Below are positions 8,105-15,182 of a DNA stretch of 64,000 nucleotides, one piece after another (positions within the stretch are counted from its first letter, which is position 1; each line of letters begins with the position of its first letter). Below the pieces are notes generated by a model. The model saw only the letters and a list, made by a program, of their open reading frames with translations, was not told the origin of the DNA and made no database searches. The stretch is from assembly GCF_001542875.1 (NCBI RefSeq), contig NZ_LMAF01000003.1, positions 1 to 64,000 of the forward strand. The letters run 5' to 3'. Source of the DNA: Erythrobacter sp. YT30 (GTDB lineage: Bacteria; Pseudomonadota; Alphaproteobacteria; Sphingomonadales; Sphingomonadaceae). A program made the position numbers and the translations under genes.

Positions 8105-8743
8105 ATGGCAGAAGTAACTCGTGTTCCGATCCAGCCGGTGGCGAAAGGATCGCTGACGAAATTGTGGCTTGGCATATTCATAGCCATTCTTGTGGGCGCT
8201 GGCATTGCCTGGGCGGCCATCCCGAAGACGTTGGAAGTCGAAACCCTTGTCGAAGGAGAAGGTGATTTCGCGCAGGAAGGCGATCTGGCCTTTGTGAAGT
8301 ACACTGGCACTTTGGCTTCGACCGGCGAAGAGTTTGACAAGTGGCGGCCTGAACAGCTTCCGATCCCTGGCATCTTTCCCGAAGGCACCGCTTTCGAAAT
8401 TCAGAAAGGCGCGGTCGTTGATGGCTTTTTCGAGGGTCTTCAGCAGATGAAGAAGGGCGGCAAGTACAAGCTCTATATCCCGGCAAGCATGGGTTATGGC
8501 GCAACGCCTCCTCCCGGTAGCTCGATCCCGCCCAATGCTGACCTGATTTTTGAAGTCGAGATGGTCGATTTCTTCAATGAAGAGCAGCTGCAAAACCGCA
8601 TCAACATCATGCAGCAGGCGATCCAAGCGCAAAATCCGCAAGGACTTGGTGGCCCCGGTGGTCCTGCTGGCGGCCCGGCGGGTGGCCCGCCGCCAGCACA
8701 AAACGTCCCTGGACCTCCGCCCGTTCAATCACCCGGACCCTGA
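8105..8743 (+). CDS. Membrane-anchored FKBP-type peptidyl-prolyl isomerase
   Basis: Speeds cis-trans isomerisation of prolyl bonds, probably at the periplasmic face. It has 212 residues: a short cytoplasmic tail, one membrane helix at about 19-40, then an FKBP domain at about 58-160 ([59 protein letters not shown]). After residue ~170 comes a low-complexity Gly/Pro/Ala tail with repeated GGPAGGP units ending in PPP and PGP runs. It sits 17 nt before gatC. Co-transcription with gatC is likely, but a functional link is not implied. Confidence 0.9.
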   Translation: MAEVTRVPIQPVAKGSLTKLWLGIFIAILVGAGIAWAAIPKTLEVETLVEGEGDFAQEGDLAFVKYTGTLASTGEEFDKWRPEQLPIPGIFPEGTAFEIQKGAVVDGFFEGLQQMKKGGKYKLYIPASMGYGATPPPGSSIPPNADLIFEVEMVDFFNEEQLQNRINIMQQAIQAQNPQGLGGPGGPAGGPAGGPPPAQNVPGPPPVQSPGP

Positions 8744-8759
8744 TCGAAAGACGCACCCA

Positions 8760-9062
8760 ATGTCCGTAAACAAAGAAACCGTCGCCAAAATCTCCAAGCT
8801 GGCGCGCATTAATATGGATGATGCCGCGCTTGAACGAATGGTGCCAGAACTCAACAACATCCTCGATTGGGTTGAACAATTGGGCGAGGTCGATGTGAGC
8901 GAAGTTGAGCCGATGGCGGCCGTTATCGCTGACAAGCTGACATTGCGCGAAGACGTGATTGATGCTGATCCCATGACGGGCGGCGGCAAACGCGACGATG
9001 TGCTCGCCAATGCGCCGGCTGCGGAACACGGCTTCTTCGGCGTGCCCAAGGTGATTGAGTGA
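8760..9062 (+). CDS. gatC: Glutamyl/aspartyl-tRNA amidotransferase subunit C
   Basis: Small subunit of GatCAB, which converts misacylated Glu-tRNA(Gln) and Asp-tRNA(Asn) to Gln- and Asn-tRNA. GatC stabilises the A-B contact. Start at 8760 ([17 protein letters not shown]) gives 100 residues, the normal length, although the frame is open further upstream through the FKBP 3' end. Family pattern: [20 protein letters not shown], then [22 protein letters not shown] and the conserved LREDVI. First gene of gatC-gatA-small ORF-gatB. Confidence 0.95.
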   Translation: MSVNKETVAKISKLARINMDDAALERMVPELNNILDWVEQLGEVDVSEVEPMAAVIADKLTLREDVIDADPMTGGGKRDDVLANAPAAEHGFFGVPKVIE

Positions 9063-9073
9063 TGCCAATGCAT

Positions 9074-9152
9074 CGTCATCCCAGCGAACGCTGGGATCTG
9101 TCGAAGTATGGCGCTTTACCGATAGCGATCCCAGCTTTTGCTGGGATGACGG
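9074..9152. repeat. Paired inverted GTCATCCCAGC repeats between gatC and gatA
   Basis: CGTCATCCCAGC at 9074-9085 is followed by GCTGGGAT at 9089-9096, and a second unit GATCCCAGC ... GCTGGGATGACGG ends at about 9152. Each unit is a small palindrome (loops CGAA-like and TTTT), and the two outer arms also pair with each other over ATCGTCATCCCAGC. This looks like a REP-type dispersed intergenic palindrome. The transcript could fold into a cruciform between gatC and gatA without a T-run, so it is not an obvious terminator. Confidence 0.7.
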
Positions 9153-9161
9153 AAGAGATTG

Positions 9162-10643
9162 ATGACTGATTTTACCCAACTCGGCGTTAAAGACATTCGC
9201 GATGGCGTCGCATCCGGCGACTTCACCGCGCGCGAAGTGGCGGAGAGCTTTAACGCTGCTGTCGACGCTGCGAGCGCCTTGAACGCCTTTATCGTGGCAA
9301 CGCCCGATCATGCGCTGGCCGCTGCTGAAGCGGTCGATGCCAAGCGTGCCAAGGGCGAAGAGCTGGGCGCGATGGGCGGCGTGCCGATCGGCATGAAGGA
9401 CCTGTTCGCTACGCACGGCGTGCAGACGACCGCTGCGAGCCACATCCTTGAAGGGTTCTCGCCGCAATATGAGAGCACCGTTTCCCAGAAATTGTGGGAT
9501 GCGGGCGCAGGCATGCTCGGCAAGCTCAATCTCGATCAGTTCGCGATGGGCTCTTCCAATGAGACCAGCTATTTCGGCAATGTCGTATCGCCCTGGCAAA
9601 AGGCGGGCAGCAATGCCGCGATGTCGCCGGGTGGTTCCTCTGGCGGGTCTTCCAGCGCGGTAGCGGCGCGCATTGCGCCTGCCGCGACTGGCACGGATAC
9701 CGGCGGCTCCATCCGTCAGCCGGCCGCCTTTACCGGCATTTGCGGGATCAAGCCGACCTATGGCCGTTGTTCGCGCTGGGGCGTGGTGGCGTTTGCCTCC
9801 TCGCTCGACCAGCCCGGCCCGATGGCGCGTTCGGTTGAGGATTGCGCAATCATGCTCGGCGCAATGGCGGGGCACGACCCCAAGGATGCAACCTCGCTCA
9901 ATCGCGACGTTCCCGATTGGGAAGGCGCGTTGTCGGCTGACCTTAAAGGCAAGCGCATCGGCATTCCCAAGGAATACCGCATGGACGGCACCGATTCTGC
10001 GATCCTCGACAGCTGGGAGCAGGGCAAGGCAATGCTCAAGGATGCGGGCGCTGAGATCGTCGACGTCTCGCTGCCGCACACCAAATACGCGCTGCCCGCA
10101 TACTACATCATTGCCCCTGCCGAAGCATCGTCCAATCTCGCGCGCTATGATGGCGTGCGATACGGTTTGTGCGATCTGCCCGAGGGCGCTGGCCTTCAGG
10201 ACATGTACGCCGCCACCCGCGCCGAAGGGTTCGGGGATGAGGTGAAGCGCCGCATTCTGATCGGCACCTATGTGCTGTCAGCGGGCTTCTACGATGCCTA
10301 CTACACGCAGGCGCAAAAGGTGCGGGCGCTGGTGGCGCGCGATTTTGACCGCGCGTGGGAGGATTGCGATCTGATCCTCGCGCCGACGACGCCCACCGCT
10401 TCATTCCCGCTGGGCAGTCTCAACGATGATCCGCTGACCATGTACCTGAACGACGTGTTCGCCGTGCCTGCATCGCTGGCTGGCCTGCCTGCAATGAGCG
10501 TGCCTGCGGGCCTCAATCCTGATGGTTTGCCGCTCGGCTTGCAGCTGGTTGGAAAGGCATTCGACGAGCAAGGCGTGCTGGACGCAGGTCTCGCCATCCA
10601 GCAGCGCGCCGGGTTCGAAGCGGCTCCGGAGAAGTGGTGGTAG
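9162..10643 (+). CDS. gatA: Glutamyl/aspartyl-tRNA amidotransferase subunit A
   Basis: Glutaminase subunit of GatCAB that releases ammonia from glutamine and passes it to GatB. The ATG at 9162 is preferred over the TTG one codon before. It has 493 residues, normal length. The amidase-signature triad is present: Lys79 in IGMKDLF, cis-Ser159 in [10 protein letters not shown], and Ser183 in [15 protein letters not shown]. The C-terminal part has [12 protein letters not shown] and [20 protein letters not shown], both typical of GatA. It is separated from gatC by a palindromic repeat region. Confidence 0.97.
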   Translation: MTDFTQLGVKDIRDGVASGDFTAREVAESFNAAVDAASALNAFIVATPDHALAAAEAVDAKRAKGEELGAMGGVPIGMKDLFATHGVQTTAASHILEGFSPQYESTVSQKLWDAGAGMLGKLNLDQFAMGSSNETSYFGNVVSPWQKAGSNAAMSPGGSSGGSSSAVAARIAPAATGTDTGGSIRQPAAFTGICGIKPTYGRCSRWGVVAFASSLDQPGPMARSVEDCAIMLGAMAGHDPKDATSLNRDVPDWEGALSADLKGKRIGIPKEYRMDGTDSAILDSWEQGKAMLKDAGAEIVDVSLPHTKYALPAYYIIAPAEASSNLARYDGVRYGLCDLPEGAGLQDMYAATRAEGFGDEVKRRILIGTYVLSAGFYDAYYTQAQKVRALVARDFDRAWEDCDLILAPTTPTASFPLGSLNDDPLTMYLNDVFAVPASLAGLPAMSVPAGLNPDGLPLGLQLVGKAFDEQGVLDAGLAIQQRAGFEAAPEKWW

Positions 10644-10644
10644 G

Positions 10645-10803
10645 ATGTCTGGAGAGATCATCTACGCGACCATCTTCATGGTTTGCTTCGTCCTTTTGGG
10701 CGGGCTTGTGATGTTTCTTTCCAAGACAATCGATGCCGGCGAAGCGCGCTTTGACAGCGAGACGGGCGAAGAGCTTTCTAGAGACGAGAAGAGTGATGAC
10801 TGA
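10645..10803 (+). CDS. 52-residue single-helix membrane protein between gatA and gatB
   Basis: Not a named family that I recognise. It begins [20 protein letters not shown]: one hydrophobic helix at about 5-27, followed by a charged, acidic C-terminus ([15 protein letters not shown]). The ATG lies 1 nt after the gatA stop and the 3' end overlaps the gatB start by 8 nt, so it fits exactly between the two genes and is probably translated. Codon use matches its neighbours. It could be a genuine small protein or a translational coupling device for gatB; I cannot tell from sequence. Confidence 0.7.
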   Translation: MSGEIIYATIFMVCFVLLGGLVMFLSKTIDAGEARFDSETGEELSRDEKSDD

Positions 10804-12292
10804 TTACCGCATTCAGGGTGCAACGGGCGAGTGGGAGGTTGTAATCGGCCTCGAAGTCCATGCGCAGGTGACGAGCAAATCGAAGCTGTTTTCGGGCGCT
10901 TCGACCGCGTTTGGAGCGGAGCCCAACAGCCAGGTCAGTCTCGTCGATGCGGCGATGCCGGGGATGCTGCCTGTGCCGAACAAGGAATGCATTCGGCAGG
11001 CAGTGCGCACCGGGATGGCAATCGAGGCTGATATCAACAAATGGTCACGCTTTGACCGCAAGAATTACTTCTATGCCGACCTGCCGCAGGGCTATCAGAT
11101 CAGCCAGCTTTACCACCCGCTGGTGGGCGAGGGATCGCTGCTAATCGAGGCGGACGAGAAGACCGGCATCCCGGAAGACAAGACCATCGGCATTGAGCGC
11201 ATTCACGTCGAACAGGACGCGGGCAAGCTGATGCATGATCAGCACCCAACCATGTCCTATGTCGACCTCAACCGTTCGGGCGTCGCGCTGATGGAAATCG
11301 TCTCCAAGCCCGACATGCGCTCGCCTGCCGAAGCCGGGGCCTATGTGCGCAAGCTGCGCTCGATCCTGCGCTACGTCGGCAGCTGCGATGGCAATATGGA
11401 AGAAGGCTCGATGCGCGCGGACGTCAACGTCTCGGTGCGCAAGCCCGGCGAAGAATTTGGCACCCGTACCGAGACGAAGAATGTGAATTCGGTGCGCTTT
11501 GTCATGCAAGTGATCGAATACGAGGCGAACCGTCAGGTCGATGTGCTGGAATCAGGCGGCACGGTCGATCAGGAAACGCGCCTTTTCGATGTCGCGACCG
11601 GGACCACGCGCACCATGCGTTCGAAGGAAGACGCGCACGATTATCGCTACTTCCCTGATCCCGACCTGCTGCCGCTGGTGCTCGAAGATGACTTCCTTGA
11701 GGACTGCCGCGCCAGTTTGCCTGAACTGCCCGATGCGAAGCGCGTGCGGTATGAAACCGAGCTTGGCCTTACACCCTACAACGCGCGCGAGCTTACCGCC
11801 GAAGTCGAAACCTTCGCGCGGTTTGAAACGCTGCTCACGGCCGCAGCATCCGCCATCGGCAAGCCCGAAACCAAGGTCGCGACCCAAGTTGCGAACTGGG
11901 CGCTATCTGTGGCACCCGGCGTGGTGAAAGGCCTCGGCGATGAGGCCAATCTTTCAAACTCCACTCCAGAGGCGCAGGCCGCGATCCTCGCCATGCAGGA
12001 CAAGGGCGAAATCAGCGGCGGTCAGGCCAAGGAAATCTACGAAATCGTCCTTAAAGAAGGCGGCGATCCAGCCACAATCGCTGATGCAAAGGGCCTCAAA
12101 CAGGTATCCGACACCGGTGCCATTGAAGCTGCCATCGACGATATCCTTGCGAACAATCAGGACAAGGTCGAGCAGTACAAAGGCGGAAAAGACAAGCTCT
12201 TCGGCTTCTTTGTCGGCCAGACGATGAAAGCGATGCAGGGCAAAGCCAACCCGCAGGTCGTGAACCAGATCCTCAAGGACAAGCTGGGTTAA
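10796..12292 (+). CDS. gatB: Aspartyl/glutamyl-tRNA amidotransferase subunit B
   Basis: tRNA-binding and kinase subunit of GatCAB. It phosphorylates the misacylated Glu/Asp and amidates it with ammonia from GatA. Start chosen at 10796 ([20 protein letters not shown]). It has 498 residues, normal length. Features: [54 protein letters not shown], and a C-terminal YqeY-like helical domain ending [16 protein letters not shown]. The last 16 codons are repeated in diverged form at 13787-13834. It ends 3 nt from the convergent DUF4287 gene. Confidence 0.97.
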   Translation: MTDYRIQGATGEWEVVIGLEVHAQVTSKSKLFSGASTAFGAEPNSQVSLVDAAMPGMLPVPNKECIRQAVRTGMAIEADINKWSRFDRKNYFYADLPQGYQISQLYHPLVGEGSLLIEADEKTGIPEDKTIGIERIHVEQDAGKLMHDQHPTMSYVDLNRSGVALMEIVSKPDMRSPAEAGAYVRKLRSILRYVGSCDGNMEEGSMRADVNVSVRKPGEEFGTRTETKNVNSVRFVMQVIEYEANRQVDVLESGGTVDQETRLFDVATGTTRTMRSKEDAHDYRYFPDPDLLPLVLEDDFLEDCRASLPELPDAKRVRYETELGLTPYNARELTAEVETFARFETLLTAAASAIGKPETKVATQVANWALSVAPGVVKGLGDEANLSNSTPEAQAAILAMQDKGEISGGQAKEIYEIVLKEGGDPATIADAKGLKQVSDTGAIEAAIDDILANNQDKVEQYKGGKDKLFGFFVGQTMKAMQGKANPQVVNQILKDKLG

Positions 12293-12295
12293 GCG

Positions 12296-12844
12296 TCACC
12301 CTGCGCGGCTGTATGCTTCCTTCATCCACGCTTTGACCTCATCATCGAAGTCTGCCTCACTTTCGAGGCGCACCCGGTGGCTGCACATTGCGTTGTAGGT
12401 TTCGAGCCGTCCTGCTGGCTCATCCCCTTTGAGCGCGAGGCCAAGGTCAATTCGTGTCTTGGTTGCCGGTGTTACGAGCGCAAACTGTTTTTTGCGCCTC
12501 AGGCTCACGCTGGCTTTTTTGGGCGCGATTTCGACATCTGGGCCAAGCCCTTCGACATAAGCGGTAATGGTATCGTAAAGCGGCTTCAGCGCCTCTTTCG
12601 CGCCTGAATATTGTGCGACCACGAGATCAACATCGCCTTCGTCACCTGTCTCTTTCGACTTGGCGACGATCAGGTTTGCAAAGCCATGGGTCACACCATG
12701 GTCCTGCTTGAGCAGCTTCATGATTTCTCCGTGTTTTTGAAGACCGCTCTGCTTGATAATCGCGAGCCACTCGTCGAGCTTCTTGCCGGTCTTCTCCGGA
12801 ATGTTGGCAAGCATGGTTGCGAGCTGTTCGTCTGGTGATGCCAT
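12296..12844 (-). CDS. DUF4287/DUF5655-type protein
   Basis: A 182-residue protein of unknown function. The N-terminal part (about 5-70: LATMLANIPEKTGKKLDEWL, then LLKQDHGVTHGFANLIV) matches what I know of DUF4287. The C-terminal part (about 80-178: YSGAKEALKPLYDTI, VSLRRKKQFALVTPATKTRIDLGLAL) matches DUF5655, often described as predicted to bind transport or nucleic-acid substrates but without proven activity. It is 15 nt downstream of the SRPBCC gene and ends head-on against gatB. The trio ArsR-SRPBCC-DUF4287 is probably one operon. Confidence 0.8.
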   Translation of the reverse strand: MASPDEQLATMLANIPEKTGKKLDEWLAIIKQSGLQKHGEIMKLLKQDHGVTHGFANLIVAKSKETGDEGDVDLVVAQYSGAKEALKPLYDTITAYVEGLGPDVEIAPKKASVSLRRKKQFALVTPATKTRIDLGLALKGDEPAGRLETYNAMCSHRVRLESEADFDDEVKAWMKEAYSRAG

Positions 12845-12859
12845 CTTATCTCTCCCGCT

Positions 12860-13402
12860 TCAGAATTTCGTGATCTTATCAAACGGCCAGTTTTCCGACC
12901 GAGACTGTTTGGGTGTGAGAGGCTGAAAAAGCCCCATAACCCCAAGCAGAAGGCGCGTACCCAATTTTGGTTGGCCGGTTTCAACCACCGACTTCAATGT
13001 CTCGACAATCATCTTGCCGCCCTGTGCCATGCCTTTTTCGGTCTTGGTTCCAGCAGGGACGTTGGTTGTGATGAGCGAGAATTCTGTGCCGCCGTCGACG
13101 GGTTGCAGCTCATATGTCACGGTGCAGGGCGGGTCATCATATCCGGTAAACTTGAACGTGTGCGAGTAGCGCCGTGGCGGATCAAAATCGAGCACGGTGC
13201 CCACCACGCTGCGATACTTTCCATTGGGTGTTTCCATGGCCATGGGCGCGCCAATCGTCAGCTTGCCCGTGGTTTTGCACACAGCCCCAAAGAAGAATGG
13301 CAAGACCTCGTCGGTTTTGACCAGTTCGCGCCACACCGTTTCAACCGGTGCGGCGATAAACACCTTGTAGATCGCTTTTTCGGCTCTTTCCGACATCCTC
13401 AT
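12860..13402 (-). CDS. SRPBCC/AHSA1-domain protein
   Basis: A 180-residue START-like (SRPBCC) protein of the Aha1 C-terminal homology group, which forms a deep hydrophobic ligand pocket. It opens with the family pattern KAIYKVFIAAPVETVWRELV, then GKLTIGAPMAME, VVGTVLDFDPPRRYSHTF, and VTYELQPVDGGTEFSLI. A C-terminal extension of ~45 residues follows the usual helix. Genes of this type are very often paired with an ArsR-family repressor, as here with a 4-nt overlap. The ligand is unknown. Confidence 0.88.
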   Translation of the reverse strand: MRMSERAEKAIYKVFIAAPVETVWRELVKTDEVLPFFFGAVCKTTGKLTIGAPMAMETPNGKYRSVVGTVLDFDPPRRYSHTFKFTGYDDPPCTVTYELQPVDGGTEFSLITTNVPAGTKTEKGMAQGGKMIVETLKSVVETGQPKLGTRLLLGVMGLFQPLTPKQSRSENWPFDKITKF

Positions 13403-13740
13403 TCCCCCTGTTTCGCTGCTTGTTCCGCAGCCTGTTTGAGTGTTGTGACGCGCGAGGCAAAATGCTCACTGAAACTGTCGGTCCAGCGCTGATGGATTTG
13501 CTGGATCGGGACCGCGTTCAGATACAGCTTGCGCGTGCGCCCATCCTTTTCGCTGACAATCAGATTTGCGCGCTCAAGCACGCTGAGATGCGCCATCACT
13601 GCAATCCGGCTGACGTCGAATTTCTTTGCGAGTTGCCCCACGGGAATGCCGGGCTCGTCACGCAGGTGATCCAAGATCTCGCGCCGCGTTGCGTGAGCAA
13701 GCGCTTGGAACACTCCGTCCATCTCCGAATCGGTAATCAT
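13399..13740 (-). CDS. ArsR-family transcriptional repressor
   Basis: A 113-residue winged-helix regulator. MDGVFQALAHATRREILDHL is the usual ArsR opening, and the helix-turn-helix lies at about 30-62 (PVGQLAKKFDVSRIAVMAHLSVLE). It lacks the metal-binding CVC motif of ArsR/SmtB sensors, so it belongs to the SdpR-like non-metal group often linked to SRPBCC proteins. No Shine-Dalgarno is visible before the first ATG, and an AT-rich palindrome overlaps that ATG, so the transcript may be leaderless or translation may begin at Met7. Probably autoregulated. Confidence 0.9.
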   Translation of the reverse strand: MITDSEMDGVFQALAHATRREILDHLRDEPGIPVGQLAKKFDVSRIAVMAHLSVLERANLIVSEKDGRTRKLYLNAVPIQQIHQRWTDSFSEHFASRVTTLKQAAEQAAKQGE

Positions 13741-13760
13741 GTAATTACATAATTACATAT
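13739..13760. promoter_or_regulatory. Putative ArsR operator: AT-rich palindrome
   Basis: ATGTAATTACAT (13739-13750) is a perfect 12-bp palindrome, immediately followed by a second half-site AATTACATA. It overlaps the first ATG of the ArsR gene. The sequence is far more AT-rich than its surroundings, and position and symmetry fit an autoregulatory operator of the ArsR/SRPBCC operon. The assignment is inferred. Confidence 0.6.
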
Positions 13761-13786
13761 TGAGGCGAGAGTCAAATGATGATCGG

Positions 13787-13834
13787 GGCAAAGCAAACCC
13801 GCAGGTGGTGAATCAAATTTTGAAAGATGAACTG
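13787..13834 (+). pseudogene. Stranded duplicate of the gatB 3' end
   Basis: The 16 codons encode [16 protein letters not shown], matching the last 16 residues before the terminal Gly of the intact gatB (12239-12286) with a single change (Lys to Glu). At the DNA level I count 37 of 48 identical bases, and nearly all differences are synonymous third positions. Upstream of 13787 the resemblance stops abruptly, and downstream the frame drifts off. This is a gene-end fragment, not a functional gene, lying on the far side of the ArsR/SRPBCC/DUF4287 block. Confidence 0.85.
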
Positions 13835-13850
13835 AAGCGATTTGAACGGT

Positions 13851-13880
13851 GTGGCGGCAAGTTTGCTCCAATGCCGCCAC
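13851..13880. other. Inverted repeat after the gatB-end fragment
   Basis: GTGGCGGCA (13851-13859) and TGCCGCCAC (13872-13880) form a 9-bp stem with a 12-nt loop. It lies 18 nt past the stop of the minus-strand gene at 13898 and could end that transcript, but neither strand shows a T-run after it, so a terminator role is weak. Confidence 0.4.
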
Positions 13881-13897
13881 GTAGTTCCGTGGTCACA

Positions 13898-14566
13898 TCA
13901 ACGAAGTTTCTTTGCGATCCTGCGCTTTGCTTTTTCTGCGTATTCATCGAAGTTCCCGGCAATTGCGGTGCGAACTTCGCTCGCCACTTCCTTGAGATCA
14001 TCTTCTGGTTTGATCGGGAAAACTGTCAGCTTGTTTCCACCAGAGGTGCGATATCGGAAATCCCATTCGGCTGAATTTGAGTAGCTGCGCAGGTCAAACT
14101 CTGTGGTGAAACGATCACCCCAGACAATGTCCTCAACGAGGTAGTGCCGCCAAGTATGCAACTCGAAGTAGCATTGTGCGGTTGAGTCAGTTCGGCGTTC
14201 CTTTCGCTTCTTGCTTACCTTGCGCTCTTCAGTTTCGGTATGCGTGATGATCTTGGTGTTTTCAGGAAGCCCAAGTTTGTCGATAGGATCGCTTTCCACG
14301 ATTGCTTCAAGCTGGAAAGTGGCGCTTGCTATGTCTTTGAAGCCAGCTTCTTCGGTGCCATCGAAGCTCTGAAGAGCGGTGTAGAGCATTCCCCCCAAAC
14401 CATCGCCAAAAGCAATAGTCAGGAAATCCTCAGCGGCCCAAACGTGCAGTTCACAAACCTCCCCATCGGCTGGCAAATCCGTAGGTTCTTGAGCTGAAAG
14501 TGCAGTGCCCGCAAGCAGAGTTGCCGCTGCTAGAGCTCTTGTGGAAACGCGGATGAATTGTTGCAT
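13898..14566 (-). CDS. Secreted protein of unknown function
   Basis: A 222-residue protein with a clear signal peptide (RALAAATLLAGTALSAQ, cleavage expected near residue 25). The mature part begins acidic with GEVCELHVWAAEDFLTI and has a second Cys in TAQCYFELHTW. The repeated Cys-x-x-x-x-x-x-Trp context suggests a disulfide between two beta segments. A basic middle (RKVSKKRKERR) and basic C-terminus (EKAKRRIAKKLR) flank a charged domain. I recognise no named family. Its promoter would lie between 14567 and the terminator at 14608-14646. Confidence 0.7.
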   Translation of the reverse strand: MQQFIRVSTRALAAATLLAGTALSAQEPTDLPADGEVCELHVWAAEDFLTIAFGDGLGGMLYTALQSFDGTEEAGFKDIASATFQLEAIVESDPIDKLGLPENTKIITHTETEERKVSKKRKERRTDSTAQCYFELHTWRHYLVEDIVWGDRFTTEFDLRSYSNSAEWDFRYRTSGGNKLTVFPIKPEDDLKEVASEVRTAIAGNFDEYAEKAKRRIAKKLR

Positions 14567-14607
14567 TGGTTGAAGCCCCCTATCTACTTCCCAAATCAGA
14601 CAAACAG

Positions 14608-14646
14608 AAAAAAGCGGCCGCCTGGGCCTGACCCTGACGACCGCTT
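14608..14646 (-). terminator. Terminator of the 98-residue protein gene
   Basis: Read on the minus strand: AAGCGGTCG-like arm, a loop, then a CGGCCGCTT arm followed by a run of six T. It lies 33 nt after the stop of the gene at 14679-14975. Confidence 0.75.
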
Positions 14647-14678
14647 AATCTCACTATTAGCTGCGGTTTGAGTGTCGC

Positions 14679-14975
14679 TTACACTTTTTCGCCTGTCAGC
14701 GGCATTGCGCCGAATGCGCCTGCGTTGACGTTGCCAGCGAGCGTGTCACCTTCGACAGTCGCTTCGCATTCCAGCGTCATTGGCATCGGCACGGTCATGT
14801 TCATTTTCCAGGTGAGCGTGTTGCCGTCGACTTTGCCTTCTTCGACATCCATCGAGCCCATGCCGCCTTCCATTTTACCGGTGAACGTATCGCCATCGGT
14901 GACGACGGTGAATTTGCCGGACTGATCGCCCATCGGGCTTTTCACGGTGGTGTTGTAGGTACCATCAACAGACAT
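14679..14975 (-). CDS. Small beta-repeat protein of unknown function
   Basis: Start set at 14975 (MSVDGTYNTTVKSPMGDQSG), because AAGGAG lies 7 nt upstream; the frame remains open for 43 codons before it, but that part looks non-coding. It has 98 residues without signal peptide. It consists of short beta hairpins in a recurring pattern, with GDTFTG, GNTLTW and GDTLAG each followed by an alternating polar/hydrophobic strand, and is rich in Met and Gly. The fold may be lipocalin-like. Similar small proteins are frequent in Sphingomonadales, in my recollection, but the function is unknown. Confidence 0.72.
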   Translation of the reverse strand: MSVDGTYNTTVKSPMGDQSGKFTVVTDGDTFTGKMEGGMGSMDVEEGKVDGNTLTWKMNMTVPMPMTLECEATVEGDTLAGNVNAGAFGAMPLTGEKV

Positions 14976-15182
14976 TTGTATCTCCTTCATTGCGCCAGTG
15001 GCCGGAAAGCCTTGCGCGGTCTTTGTTAAGAGCGATGCGGGCGGGAAATGCCCGTGAAACTCAGGCGGGTTTTTTACACGTGTGTCAGCAGGCTTCAACC
15101 ACAATCGGGGCGGAATGGGCGGGCTTTGAGAGGGGAGCGTGTGCCCTCTCTCAAAGCCGTAACGTCACTTGGCTCCCACCTT

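Noticed and set aside
8607..10079. Very long minus-strand open frame (490 codons) opposite gatC/gatA
   Set aside because: It covers conserved GatC and GatA sequence in another frame, and shows no signal peptide, domain or ribosome binding site.
13760..14074. 104-residue plus-strand open frame containing the gatB-end peptide
   Set aside because: Only the first 16 matching codons are meaningful; the rest lies opposite the secreted protein gene and looks random. Reported as a gene-end fragment instead.
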